Below are positions 21,270 to 30,006 of a stretch of DNA of 64,000 bases, piece after piece. The notes below the pieces were generated by a model. That model ran no database searches. It saw only the letters and a program-made list of their open reading frames with translations, and was not told the origin of the DNA. A program made the translations under genes and the position numbers. Source of the DNA: Saccharothrix coeruleofusca (lineage in GTDB: Bacteria > Actinomycetota > Actinomycetes > Mycobacteriales > Pseudonocardiaceae); NCBI RefSeq assembly GCF_014648515.1, contig NZ_BMRG01000008.1, positions 163,272-227,271 of the forward strand, in the 5' to 3' direction. Position 1 is the first letter of the stretch. Each line of letters opens with the position of its first letter.

Positions 21270-21357
21270 TCAGCCGACGACGAGTAGCCACTGCTGGTTG
21301 GCGCCGCCCCAGTCGCCGTGCTGGACGATGTTGCCGCCGTCGCCGGTGGTCCCGCCC
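21270..21357 (-). pseudogene. Orphan ricin-lectin tail
   Basis: The minus strand reads [20 protein letters not shown], then QQWLLVVG and stop. This is nearly identical in pattern to the last repeat of the lectin of the neighbouring GH62 protein. An in-frame TAG lies two codons upstream of this fragment and no domain precedes it. It is a leftover from a deleted or duplicated lectin-bearing gene. Positions 21358-21482 hold nothing else. Confidence 0.65.
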
Positions 21358-21482
21358 TACGGCGATGCCGGCGCACCGCGACACGGCCAGGCACGCGCGC
21401 GGGTGACGGCGGCACCGGAGTCGCGGCCCCCCACCGCCCTTGCCGTGGTGGGTGCGGCGCCGGACGCGAGGTGGAGGCCGCG

Positions 21483-23807
21483 CTACGTGTTGCGCACCAG
21501 CCGCCAGCGGTTGTCCGCCGAACCGTTGTCGGAGTCCTGGACAGCCTGTGCGCCCTGGGCGGTGGAGCCGCCGAGGATGCCGAGCAGCTTGCCGCTGTGG
21601 ACGTTGCGGATCTTGTGGGTGCCGTCGCCGTTGTCCACCAGGGTCCACTTGTGGTCGGCGGTGCCGGTGTCGGACCACTGGAGCACGCGGGCGTTGTCGG
21701 CGGTGGACATGTTCTCCACGCCGAGGACCTTGCCGCTGTGGACGTTGCGGAAACGCACGTTGGCCCCGTCGGGCAGCATCTGCCAGTCGTGGTCGGCGGT
21801 GCCGGTGTCGCCCCACTGCAGCGCCAGGCCGCCGTCGGCGGTCGACATGTCCCGGATGCCCAGGACCAGCCCGCTCGCGACGTTGACCAAGCGGTAGCTC
21901 CCGCCGTCCCCGTTGCCGCCCACGCGCCAGTAGACGGTGTAGTTGTAACCGTGGGCGTCGTGGAACGGGCCGAGGTTCACGGTCGCGCCGTTGGCCCTCG
22001 CGGTGAACGCCAGGCTCGAAGTGCTGGTGCGGGTGATGGAGGCGACGTCGAGGGAGGGCAGCGCGCTCAGGGTGGTGTTGCCGTAGTTGCCTGCCAGCAC
22101 CGCGGGTCCGTAGGTGATCGCGACGACGTCGGGGTTGTCGTTGGCGGGTTGCGCCGCGACCCGCATGGGCAGGCGGACGGTGACCGTGTCGCCGGAGGTC
22201 CACGACCGGGTGAGGCTCGCGTAGGTGCCCGGTGCCGTGGCGATGTCCTGTGCCGTGCCGTTGACGCTGACGGTCGCGCCGGTGGTCCAGGCGGGGATGC
22301 GCAGTCGCATCGTCCACGACCCGCCGACGTCGCCGGTCACGGTCAGCGTGGTCGTGTCGGAAACCGGGTAGGTCGTGGTCTGCGTGACGGTGATGCCCCG
22401 CTGAGCCCAGGTCAGCACCGAGGGGGTGTAGAGGTTCACCGTCAGCGTGGTGCCGCTGTGGAAGTAGATCGAGTTCGCCAGCGAGGTGTTGACCTCCAGG
22501 GCGGTGCCCTGGCAGCACCAGAACGTGGTGTAGTCGGTGCTCCAGTTGCCGCCGCCCCAGGCGGGACCGGTGTTGCCGCGCCGGTGGCCGGGGTTGAGGC
22601 CGGTGAAGTAGCAGATGTGGCCGTGCGGGTCGGCCGTGTTCTGCTGGCCGAGCAGGTGGTTGAGCAGAGCGCGCTCGTAGAAGTCGAAGTAGGCGGCGCG
22701 GTTCGGGTCGAGCAGCCACAGCTCGCGGGTCAGCTTGAGCATGTTGTAGGTGTTGCACGCCTCGGCCGTGTCGGTGTTGAGGTAGGCGGCGATGGCGTTG
22801 GGCGCGCGGAAGTGCTCCGCCTGGCTGTTCCCGCCGATGACGTAGGTGTGCGCGGCCACGGTGATGTTCCAGGCGTTGGTCGCGATGTCGCGGTAGCGGG
22901 TGGTGCCGGTGGCCTTGTACTCGCGCGCCGCGCCGATCCACTTGGGCACCTGCGTGTTGGCGTGCAACCCGTTGAGCCGGTCCTGGTTGGCCGCCAGCGG
23001 GTCGAACACGGCGGCGTGGTCGAACCGCTGCGCCGTCGTCAGCCACCGGGCGTCGCCGGTCTGCTGGTACAGGTCGGTGAGCACCGCGTTCATGCCGCCG
23101 AACTCGGTGCCCAGCACCCGCTGCATCGTGCTGTAGGACAACCTCCCGGTGCGCCAGTCGACCCAGCCCGCGAACCGCAGCAGCACGTCACGTGCCTGCG
23201 TGTTGCCGATGTAGCGCCACACGTCCAGCAGGCCCGCCAGGGTCTTGTGCAGCGCGTAGTACGACACCGACTTGGGCGAACCCGCCTCCATCGCGTCGAA
23301 GTCGGACTCCGGGAACCCGGACAGGTACCCGGCGTTGAAGCCCGCCGCGGCGTTGTTGGCCTGGCACTCGGCCAGCTCGGCCACCATGTGGTCGGCCCGG
23401 TCCCGGCACGTCGCGTCGCCCAGCACGGCCCACGCCTGCGCCCACGCGCTGAGGAAGTGCCCCTGGCTGTGGGTGCGGAAGGGGAAGTTCGGCGCCTCCC
23501 ACCCGCCCAGCGCGGCCGCGCCCCGCGTCGGCAGGCGGTGGTTGGCGCGGAAGTTGTAGAGCAACCGGTCCACGTCGACGAAGCGCAGGTAGGACAGCGT
23601 CCGGTTCTGGTTCTCCAGCCAGCGGCCCGCGCTCAGGCGCACCTCCCCGAGGTCGAACGGGTAGGCGGACACGCCGAGGTCACCGCGGGCAGGCGGCACG
23701 GAGGCCGCCCTGGCGGTGCCCGGCGACAACCCCGCAACGGTGGTGGCCGCGGCGGCGACGCCGGTGGCTCGGAGGAGTGCGCGTCGGCTCATCGGTGAGG
23801 ACGACAT
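21483..23807 (-). CDS. Tat-secreted GH127 beta-L-arabinofuranosidase with C-terminal ricin-type lectin
   Basis: Protein of 774 residues. A twin-arginine signal ([20 protein letters not shown]) is followed by a GH127 (alpha/alpha)6 barrel and beta-sandwich (about 45-630) and a ricin-type lectin (about 640-774). Family signatures include [20 protein letters not shown] and [16 protein letters not shown]. By comparison with HypBA1, the zinc/cysteine site is the Glu-x-Cys of [11 protein letters not shown] (near 348) and the Cys pair of [10 protein letters not shown] (near 430), with the cysteine acting as nucleophile. It removes beta-L-arabinofuranose, as in plant extensin sugars. Tat export suits a protein that folds around its metal. 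Start chosen for GGGAG 7 bases upstream. Confidence 0.92.
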   Translation of the reverse strand: MSSSPMSRRALLRATGVAAAATTVAGLSPGTARAASVPPARGDLGVSAYPFDLGEVRLSAGRWLENQNRTLSYLRFVDVDRLLYNFRANHRLPTRGAAALGGWEAPNFPFRTHSQGHFLSAWAQAWAVLGDATCRDRADHMVAELAECQANNAAAGFNAGYLSGFPESDFDAMEAGSPKSVSYYALHKTLAGLLDVWRYIGNTQARDVLLRFAGWVDWRTGRLSYSTMQRVLGTEFGGMNAVLTDLYQQTGDARWLTTAQRFDHAAVFDPLAANQDRLNGLHANTQVPKWIGAAREYKATGTTRYRDIATNAWNITVAAHTYVIGGNSQAEHFRAPNAIAAYLNTDTAEACNTYNMLKLTRELWLLDPNRAAYFDFYERALLNHLLGQQNTADPHGHICYFTGLNPGHRRGNTGPAWGGGNWSTDYTTFWCCQGTALEVNTSLANSIYFHSGTTLTVNLYTPSVLTWAQRGITVTQTTTYPVSDTTTLTVTGDVGGSWTMRLRIPAWTTGATVSVNGTAQDIATAPGTYASLTRSWTSGDTVTVRLPMRVAAQPANDNPDVVAITYGPAVLAGNYGNTTLSALPSLDVASITRTSTSSLAFTARANGATVNLGPFHDAHGYNYTVYWRVGGNGDGGSYRLVNVASGLVLGIRDMSTADGGLALQWGDTGTADHDWQMLPDGANVRFRNVHSGKVLGVENMSTADNARVLQWSDTGTADHKWTLVDNGDGTHKIRNVHSGKLLGILGGSTAQGAQAVQDSDNGSADNRWRLVRNT

Positions 23808-23862
23808 GTGACTACTCCCGGTGCTCGGAAGCCGGCCGCCATCGAGGTCGGCGGTCGGCGGG

Positions 23863-23894
23863 GTCGTCGGTTGGTGGCGTCGTCGGTTGGTGGT
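23863..23894. repeat. Short tandem repeat upstream of GH127
   Basis: Two adjacent copies of GTCGTCGGTTGGTGGC/T, identical at 15 of 16 positions, lie 56-87 bp upstream of the GH127 start. They may affect the leader or be slippage products; no known function. Confidence 0.5.
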
Positions 23895-24121
23895 GTCGTG
23901 GGACAGCGGAAGGCCCAACTGGTCGCGAGCCGAGTCCACCTCGCGTGGAGCCTCCCGACGGGAGCGGGAGCCATCCTCGCCAGCGCACGTCAACGTCCAC
24001 TGTGGACGAGATGTGGCAGCCCTGGGAAGCCTTGAGCGGTGACTCTCCGTCCCTGACGCTGGACTTTCGGTCAATGTAGCCACGGGAAAGACCGGTAGTC
24101 AACGGTTGCCCGGCGCGATCA

Positions 24122-24135
24122 TGTGAACGCTCACT
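24122..24135. promoter_or_regulatory. LacI-type half-symmetric operator candidate in the GH127/GH43 divergent region
   Basis: TGTGAACGCTCACT contains GTGAACGCTCAC, a 12-bp palindrome with one mismatched pair and a central CG. It lies about 315 bp upstream of GH127. A similar half-site (TGTGAGCGTGAAC) occurs at 24255-24267. Together with the site at 24824 they suggest one or more LacI-family sugar repressors acting on both genes. Confidence 0.4.
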
Positions 24136-24771
24136 TAGCTCAACCTCGGTGTTGGCGAGCTCGAAGGTGGGAGGGACAACCGTTGCCACCCGGGAAATCC
24201 GCCGAAACTTACTCCATATGGCTCATTGGTTTCGAGTCGATTCGACGGTCATTATGTGAGCGTGAACATGAGCTAGCGTCCCCGCCTGGCCGATGTGGCG
24301 CGACAGGCCGACAGGTGTCACGAGCGCTTCTGGGACCGTCCCGCCGCCTGCTTCGGACCGGTCGCACCGGGCCGTCGCCCCGACCGCGCTCCCCGCGTCG
24401 ATCAAGGCGAAGCGTGTTGGCGTGCGCTTGTGCTCACTCGGGACTGGGAGTGCTTCCAGCGCATCGGCATCCTCAACGAGGAGGGGCAACGTGGCCGTAC
24501 CCGGCAATCCGCTGAGACCGAGGGGATCGTGCTGTTCGCGGCCTCCTGGACCGAGCACCCCACCCCGCCTCCCGGTGCGCGGAGGGGCGGTGCGATGCGA
24601 CGGATCACCGCAGGGCGGCTCGCCGCGGTGGAGCACCCGTTGTTCACGCTCACAAGACAGGGTCCCCAGACAGGTGCGACCGATGGTTCGAGCGAATCTC
24701 CACTCGAGGCGGAAGTCGTGATTGAACCGACGATGCGTCTCCTACCTGCTGAAATGTGATTCAGCGTTCGA
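24136..24771. other. Long intergenic stretch without a supported gene
   Basis: About 640 bp between divergent GH127 and GH43. All frames here are Arg/Pro/Ser-rich, lack good starts and match no family I recognise. Only the operator-like motifs are supported. Confidence 0.4.
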
Positions 24772-24823
24772 GTGTTCGACGATCCTTCGACGACAGTTTC
24801 GACGACAGCGAGGCGGGAGTGGA

Positions 24824-24835
24824 TGAGCGCTAACA
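24824..24835. promoter_or_regulatory. LacI-type operator candidate upstream of GH43
   Basis: TGAGCGCTAACA (reverse complement TGTTAGCGCTCA) has the AGCGCT core typical of LacI-family repressor sites for plant-sugar genes. It is about 117 bp upstream of the GH43 start. Confidence 0.5.
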
Positions 24836-24951
24836 ATTCGCCGGGATGGCATGTTGGCTGTCCGTCGTCGGCGTGGCTGCAGCTGCTCGCAAGTCGGGGC
24901 CCCGCGACCCGGTACGGCACTCGCGGTGACCTCCTGTCGAAGGGGACGACC

Positions 24952-26361
24952 GTGCGACGTCGAAGGCGCCTGCTCGCCTGGGCCGTGGGCGTCGTATCGG
25001 TCCTGGCGCTGTTCCCGGACGCGGCCAGGGCCGACAACCCCGTCGTCCAGCACATCTACACCGCCGACCCGGCACCGATGGTCCACAACGGACGAATGTA
25101 CGTCTACACCGGACGCGACGAGGACGGCTCGACCACGTTCACCATGCGCGAGTGGCGGGTTTTCTCCTCCACCGACATGGTGAACTGGACCGACCACGGG
25201 GTGCCGATGAACCTCGGCACCTTCGCGTGGGCCGACGCCAACGCCTGGGCGGGGCACACGATCGAGCGCAACGGCAAGTTCTACTGGTACGTCCCGGTCC
25301 GCCGCCGCGGTGGCGGGATGGCCATCGGCGTGGGCGTCTCGGACAGTCCCACCGGCCCGTTCCGCGACGCCATCGGCCGCCCGCTGGTGGAGAACGGCGA
25401 GATCGACCCGCACGCCTTCATCGACGACAGCGGCCAGGCCTACCTCTACTGGGGCAACCCGAACCTGTGGTACGTGCGGCTGAACGCCGACATGATCTCG
25501 TTCTCCGGCAGCCCGACCCGCATCCCGCTCACCACCGCCGGGTTCGGCACCCGCACTGGTCACCCGACCAGGACCACGCTGTACGAGGAAGCGCCCTGGG
25601 TCTACAAGCGCGACGGCCTGTACTACATGATCTTCGCGGCGCAGTGCTGCTCGGAGTTCATCGCCTACTCCACCGCCCCGAGCCCCACCGGGCCGTGGAC
25701 CTATCGCGGCACGGTCATGCCGACCCAGGGTTCCAGCTTCACCAACCACCCCGGCATCGTGGACTTCAAGGGCGGTTCCTACTTCTTCTACCACAACGGC
25801 GCCCTGCCCGGCGGGGGCGGCTACACCCGGTCGGTGGCGATCGAGAAGTTCACCTACAACGGTGACGGCACCATTCCGGGGTTGACCATGACCAGCACGG
25901 GCCCCCCGCCTGCGGACTCGCTCAACCCCTACGTCCGCCAGGAGGCGGAGACCATCGCCTGGGGCTCGGGCATCGAAACCGAACCCGCCTCCGAGGGCGG
26001 CGTGAACATCGGCTCCCTCCAGAACGGCGACTACACCAAGGTCCGCAACGTCGCCTTCGGCGCGGGTGCCTCGTCATTCACCGCCCGCGTCGCCTCGGCC
26101 ACCGCAGGCGGCACGATCGAGGTGCGCCTGGGCGGCGTCACCGGCACGGTCGTGGGCCGGTGCGCGGTCCCCAACACCGGCGGCTGGCAGACGTGGCGAT
26201 CGGTGACCTGCCCCGTCAGCGGTGCCTCCGGCAACCAGGACGTGTTCCTGCGCTACACCGGTGGGAGCGGCTACCTGTTCAACGTGAACTGGTGGCAGTT
26301 CTCGGCCGCGCCGGGCGTCGTCCCCGACGACCGGACACCGGATTTCCTGCCACGGGGGTGA
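24952..26361 (+). CDS. Secreted GH43 family arabinofuranosidase/xylosidase with CBM6
   Basis: Protein of 469 residues: signal peptide (RRRRLLAWAVGVVSVLALFP, cleavage ARA-DN), GH43 five-bladed propeller about 30-320, and a C-terminal CBM6 beta-sandwich about 325-455 (QEAETIAWGSGIETEPASEG and NVNWWQF). The GH43 triad is visible: general base Asp in TADPAPMVHNGRMYVYTG, pKa-modulating Asp in GEIDPHAFIDDSGQAYLYWG, and acid Glu in TLYEEAPWVYKRDGLYYMIF. Its substrate is probably arabinoxylan or arabinan side chains, fitting the neighbours GH62, GH127 and GH27. The GTG at 24952 has AAGGGG 6 bases upstream and begins at the signal peptide, so it is preferred over upstream ATGs. Confidence 0.9.
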   Translation: MRRRRRLLAWAVGVVSVLALFPDAARADNPVVQHIYTADPAPMVHNGRMYVYTGRDEDGSTTFTMREWRVFSSTDMVNWTDHGVPMNLGTFAWADANAWAGHTIERNGKFYWYVPVRRRGGGMAIGVGVSDSPTGPFRDAIGRPLVENGEIDPHAFIDDSGQAYLYWGNPNLWYVRLNADMISFSGSPTRIPLTTAGFGTRTGHPTRTTLYEEAPWVYKRDGLYYMIFAAQCCSEFIAYSTAPSPTGPWTYRGTVMPTQGSSFTNHPGIVDFKGGSYFFYHNGALPGGGGYTRSVAIEKFTYNGDGTIPGLTMTSTGPPPADSLNPYVRQEAETIAWGSGIETEPASEGGVNIGSLQNGDYTKVRNVAFGAGASSFTARVASATAGGTIEVRLGGVTGTVVGRCAVPNTGGWQTWRSVTCPVSGASGNQDVFLRYTGGSGYLFNVNWWQFSAAPGVVPDDRTPDFLPRG

Positions 26362-26461
26362 GACCTCGCCCTGGCAGGCGACAAGACCGCCACCGCCGGC
26401 CGAGGCAGATCGACCTGGCCACCCCGCTCATCCGGCTTTGCCGACAGGCCCCGGCTCGGAT

Positions 26462-27403
26462 TCAGGTCCGGCGTTCGCGGGCTCGGCGCTTGCCCTCGTG
26501 CATGGCCTGCACGCGGGCGACGGGGATGGTGTGGCCCTCGGCGACCAGGTCGTCGGGCAGGGACTGGGGCGCGGGCATCCGCGCGGCCCACGGGTCCTGG
26601 CCGTCGAGCAGGTCCACGGCGGTGCGCACGGTGAAGTCGCGCGGCGAGACCGAGTCCAGGTCATCCCACGCCACCGGGAACGACACCGTCGTGCCCGGTC
26701 GCACCCGCGGGCTGTAGGCGGCGGCGACCGTGGCGCCGTGGGCGCGGGTGGAGTCCAGGAACACCTTGCCGTGCCGCTCCTCCAGGACGAACGCGGTGGT
26801 CGCCAGCTCCGGGTCCAGCCGCTCGGCCCGCGCCGCCAGCGCGCGGGTCGCCGCGGCCACGTCGTCGGCGTGCGCGTCGACCGGCACGAAGACGTGCAGC
26901 CCCTTGGCCCCGCTGGTCTTGACCACCCCGGTCAGCCCGTCGTCGGCCAGCGCCTGCCGCACCAGGCGGGCCGCGCCGACCACCGAGGAGAACCCGGCGC
27001 CCTCCGGGGGGTCGAGGTCGAGCACCAGGTGGGTGGGGCGGTCCAGCCGCCCGTCCAGCCCCAGCGTCACGTGGTACTCCACGGCCCGCTGGTTGGCCAG
27101 CCACAGCAGCGTGCGCCGGTCGTCGCACAGCGCGTAGGTGATCTCGCGCCGGGACCGCTCGGCCCACACCCGCGTCGTGCGCACCCAGTCCGGCGTGTAC
27201 TTGGGCAGGTTCTTCTGCATGAACGGGTCCTGCCCGCGCAGCACCCGCACCACCGACAGCGGCCTGCCGCGCAGCTCGGGCACGATCCGGTCGCGCACCG
27301 CGTCGAGGTAGTCCACCAGGTCGCGCTTGGTCGCCCCGGCGCCGTCGAACAGCGGCTGGTCGAGGTTGGTCAGCGCCACGCCGTCCCGCTGTTCACCGCT
27401 CAT
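26462..27403 (-). CDS. LigD-type DNA polymerase/primase domain protein
   Basis: Protein of 313 residues matching the stand-alone polymerase domain of bacterial NHEJ ligase D (archaeo-eukaryotic primase superfamily). Features in order: LTNLDQPLFDGAGATKRDLV at the N-terminus, LPKYTPDWVRTTRVWAERSR, the catalytic LVLDLDPPEGAGFSSVV with its Asp-x-Asp, KTSGAKGLHVFVPVD, and C-terminal SPRDFTVRTAVDLLDGQDPW. Such enzymes fill gaps with nucleotides, preferring ribonucleotides, during double-strand break repair. No ligase or Ku gene is nearby; in actinomycetes these parts are often separate genes. It is divergent from the Gfo/Idh/MocA gene. Confidence 0.9.
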   Translation of the reverse strand: MSGEQRDGVALTNLDQPLFDGAGATKRDLVDYLDAVRDRIVPELRGRPLSVVRVLRGQDPFMQKNLPKYTPDWVRTTRVWAERSRREITYALCDDRRTLLWLANQRAVEYHVTLGLDGRLDRPTHLVLDLDPPEGAGFSSVVGAARLVRQALADDGLTGVVKTSGAKGLHVFVPVDAHADDVAAATRALAARAERLDPELATTAFVLEERHGKVFLDSTRAHGATVAAAYSPRVRPGTTVSFPVAWDDLDSVSPRDFTVRTAVDLLDGQDPWAARMPAPQSLPDDLVAEGHTIPVARVQAMHEGKRRARERRT

Positions 27404-27453
27404 GGCCCCACCCTCTCCACCGCGCCGCCGCGCGGCAAGTGGAGAATGCGGAC

Positions 27454-28365
27454 GTGGACCAGGTGCGGGTGGGGTTGGTCGGTCTCGGGGTCATCGCGCG
27501 GACGCACCTGGAGGTGCTGGCCGAGCGCCCCGACGTGGCGCTGGAGTTCACCGCGGCCCCGGAGGGGGAGCCGCTGGCCGGGGTCGCCCACCACCGCGAC
27601 CTGGCCGCCGCGCTGGCCTCCCACGAGCCGGACCTGATCGTCATCGCCACCCCCACCGACACCCACGCCGAGCTGGCCGAGCTGGCGCTGACGCGGTCCG
27701 GCGCCCGGCTGCTGGTGGAGAAGCCGCTGGTGCACGACCTGGCACTGCTGGAGCGGCTGCGCGCGCTGGCCCCCGAGCGGGTGTTCACCGCGCACCACTT
27801 CGCCTTCTCCCCGGAGGTGCGCTGGGCCGCCGAGCAGCTGCGGCGGCATCCCGAGTGGGGGCCGGTCACGCGGATCACCTCGGCCTTCCACGACCCGTAC
27901 GCGGTGCTCGGCGAGCGGGCCTTCGCCTCCTACGCCTCCAGCTGGACCGACTCCGGTGTCAACCAGCTGAGCATGATCGCCCGCTTCGTCGAGCTGGAGG
28001 CGCTGACCTCGCTGCGCGAGGACGACGGCGGCGCGACCTCGTGGGGCACCGCCCGGTACCGCTCGCGCGGGCGCACCGGCACGGCCCGGCTGCGCACCAG
28101 CTGGCTGGCCGGGTCCAGCAGCAAGGAGACGGTGCTGGTGCTCGCCGAGTCGGGGGTGGAGCTGTGGCTGGACCACACCGCGCTGACCGGGTTCGCCGCG
28201 CGGGAGGGGGAGCTGCTGGCCACCTGCGACACCGACGGCCGCACCCCGCGCAAGATCGCCCACTACCGGCCGCTGTACGACAGCCTGCTCTCCGCCGCGC
28301 CGGACCCGGTGCTGGGCTTCGAGCTGACCGAGCGGATCACCGCCGTCCACCGCGCCCGGCCGTGA
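27454..28365 (+). CDS. Gfo/Idh/MocA family oxidoreductase
   Basis: About 303 residues. N-terminal Rossmann fold: VDQVRVGLVGLGVIARTHLE, with PDLIVIATPTDTHAELAELA and the conserved EKPLV motif (LLVEKPLVHDLALLE). The C-terminal alpha/beta dehydrogenase domain carries FTAHHFAFSPEVRWAAEQLR. The family reduces or oxidises sugars, inositols and related polyols with NAD(P); the substrate here is unknown. The frame opens with a GTG at 27439; I prefer GTG at 27454 because GGAG lies 9 bases upstream and it begins right at the fold. The family-typical EKP lysine is present, but the second-domain metal or substrate residues are not obvious. Confidence 0.85.
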   Translation: MDQVRVGLVGLGVIARTHLEVLAERPDVALEFTAAPEGEPLAGVAHHRDLAAALASHEPDLIVIATPTDTHAELAELALTRSGARLLVEKPLVHDLALLERLRALAPERVFTAHHFAFSPEVRWAAEQLRRHPEWGPVTRITSAFHDPYAVLGERAFASYASSWTDSGVNQLSMIARFVELEALTSLREDDGGATSWGTARYRSRGRTGTARLRTSWLAGSSSKETVLVLAESGVELWLDHTALTGFAAREGELLATCDTDGRTPRKIAHYRPLYDSLLSAAPDPVLGFELTERITAVHRARP

Positions 28366-28420
28366 CCACCCCGCACCGCGTCGGCAAGTACCACCCGGCC
28401 CGTCCCCCGACGCGGAGCGC

Positions 28421-29026
28421 TCACCGGGCGCGCGGCCCGAACCGCAGCCGCGCGTCCGTGACGGCCACGCTGACCAGCGGACGCGCGCCGGTCACCCACG
28501 CCAGCGGCCCGGACAACCGCCACGCCGCCCGCACCGGGCGCACCCTCCCGCTGACGCGCAACGGGGTGCGGACCAGCTCGCCGCCCAGCTCCTGCCACGT
28601 CGAGGCCCACGCGGGCGCGGGCACCCCGGAGGGCAGGCCCGCGCACCGCACCGAGGCCACGACCTCGCCATCCACCCGCGCGGACGCGGTGAAGTCCCCG
28701 GCCACCTCGAACTCCGCCATCTCCTTGGGGATGCCCCACAGCTGCCGCCCGCCCGCGCGGGAGGCGGCGCTGTCGACCCAGATGTGGGTGATCGACACCC
28801 CTGGGCGCGTGCCGCCGCGCACCGCGACCGCCGCCAGCAGCTCCCGGTAGGTCAGCACGCCGCCGGGCAGGTAGTCGACGAACGCGGTGGCCACCACGGC
28901 CCGCCCGCGCAGCGCCAGCGGCCGCACGCCCACCGGCAGCGCGGGCAGCCGGTCCCGGTCGACCGACCACAGCGACACGCAGGCCCGCGCCCGCAGGTTC
29001 CACGGTTCGGGCGGATAACCGTCCAC
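28421..29026 (-). CDS. Acetoacetate decarboxylase family protein
   Basis: Protein of 201 residues. The beta-barrel fold of the family shows in VVATAFVDYLPGGVLTYREL, GVSITHIWVDSAASRAGG and the signature RQLWGIPKEMAEFEVAG. The lysine of the GIPKE motif corresponds to the Schiff-base lysine region of acetoacetate decarboxylases. Many actinobacterial relatives have other or no known activity. It is convergent with the oxidoreductase gene (55 bp between stops) and divergent from the AA10 gene. Function beyond family is uncertain. Confidence 0.8.
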   Translation of the reverse strand: MDGYPPEPWNLRARACVSLWSVDRDRLPALPVGVRPLALRGRAVVATAFVDYLPGGVLTYRELLAAVAVRGGTRPGVSITHIWVDSAASRAGGRQLWGIPKEMAEFEVAGDFTASARVDGEVVASVRCAGLPSGVPAPAWASTWQELGGELVRTPLRVSGRVRPVRAAWRLSGPLAWVTGARPLVSVAVTDARLRFGPRAR

Positions 29027-29209
29027 TCGGGACTCCTCGCTCGCTGGTAGGCGCGGCCGGGGCCGTCCGCGTGCCGAACAGTCTGCGCCGCCCGACCGCC
29101 CTCGGCGAGTCCCCGGCGAAGGCGGACGCGCTCCACCGCCGGGTCACCGGGCGGGCCAGGACCCCGGCGGGGTCGACGGGGAGGCGGCGACGGCCGGGGT
29201 CCGCTATTC

Positions 29210-29223
29210 TGGGAACGCTCCCA
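29210..29223. promoter_or_regulatory. CebR-like operator upstream of the AA10 LPMO gene
   Basis: TGGGAACGCTCCCA differs by one base from TGGGAGCGCTCCCA, the known binding palindrome of CebR, the LacI-family cello-oligosaccharide repressor of Streptomyces. It lies 66 bp upstream of the LPMO start, a normal place for repression. Confidence 0.75.
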
Positions 29224-29288
29224 GAAGGCTCCGTCCGCCGCCGGGGGCCGCTGGAGCTCCGATGTCGTCGATCAACGGAGATTTGGCG

Positions 29289-29957
29289 GTGTTCATGCTT
29301 TCCACCAGCGCAACCACCACCCGACGAGTGCTGACGGTGCTGGGCGCGACCCTCGCCCTGCTCACCACCCTGGTCACCGGCAGCGCCTCGGCCCACGGCG
29401 CGGTCAGCGACCCGCCCGCCCGCCACTACGACTGCTACCAGCGGTGGGCGGCCAACTGGCAGTCGCCGGAGATGGCCACCCAGGACCCGATGTGCTACCA
29501 GGCGTGGAAGGCCGACCCCAACGCCATGTGGAACTGGAACGGCCTGTTCCGCGAGGGCGTCAAGGGCAACCACCAGGGCGCCATCCCCGACGGGCAGCTG
29601 TGCAGCGCGGGCCGCGCCCACAGCGGCCGCTACGCCGCCCTGGACACGCCCGGCAACTGGAAGACCGTGGACAAGCCGCGCAGCTTCCGGCTCAACCTGC
29701 ACGACCAGTCCGCGCACGGCGCGGACTACATCCGCGTCTACGCCACCCGGCAGGGCTTCGACCCGACCACCCAGCGCCTGCGCTGGAGCGACCTGGAGCT
29801 GGTCGGCCAGACCGGCAAGATCTCCACCGGCCCCACCACCCCGGTCGAGGTCAACGCGGCGGGCCGCACCGGCCACCACGTCCTCTACACGGTGTGGCAG
29901 GCCAGCCACCTCGACCAGTCCTACTACTTCTGCAGCGACGTCAACTTCACCGGCTGA
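29289..29957 (+). CDS. Secreted AA10 lytic polysaccharide monooxygenase
   Basis: About 222 residues: signal peptide to about 35, then a mature chain starting HGAVSDPPARHYDCYQRWAA. The N-terminal His forms half of the copper histidine brace after cleavage at SASA-HG. AA10 blocks follow: MCYQAWKADPNAMWNWNGLF, DGQLCSAGRAHSGRYAALD, RLNLHDQSAHGADYIRVYAT and HHVLYTVWQASHLDQSYYFC. It cleaves crystalline cellulose or chitin oxidatively at the cell exterior. The CebR-like operator upstream favours cellulose. No extra binding module is attached. GTG at 29289 has GGAG 8 bases upstream; ATG at 29295 is the alternative start. Confidence 0.93.
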   Translation: MFMLSTSATTTRRVLTVLGATLALLTTLVTGSASAHGAVSDPPARHYDCYQRWAANWQSPEMATQDPMCYQAWKADPNAMWNWNGLFREGVKGNHQGAIPDGQLCSAGRAHSGRYAALDTPGNWKTVDKPRSFRLNLHDQSAHGADYIRVYATRQGFDPTTQRLRWSDLELVGQTGKISTGPTTPVEVNAAGRTGHHVLYTVWQASHLDQSYYFCSDVNFTG

Positions 29958-29968
29958 CCACCGCGTCC

Positions 29969-29997
29969 CCGCCGCCGGGCAGCAGGCCCGGCGGCGG
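29969..29997. terminator. Bidirectional hairpin between convergent genes
   Basis: CCGCCGCCGGGC pairs with GCCCGGCGGCGG around AGCAG. It lies 11 bp after the LPMO stop and 9 bp after the stop of the opposing hydrolase-fold gene, and can serve both. Confidence 0.75.
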
Positions 29998-30006
29998 GCG
30001 GGGTGC

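Noticed and set aside
24295-24759. Plus-strand frame in the GH127/GH43 intergenic region
   Set aside because: No ribosome binding site, odd composition and no family; several overlapping frames are equally open.
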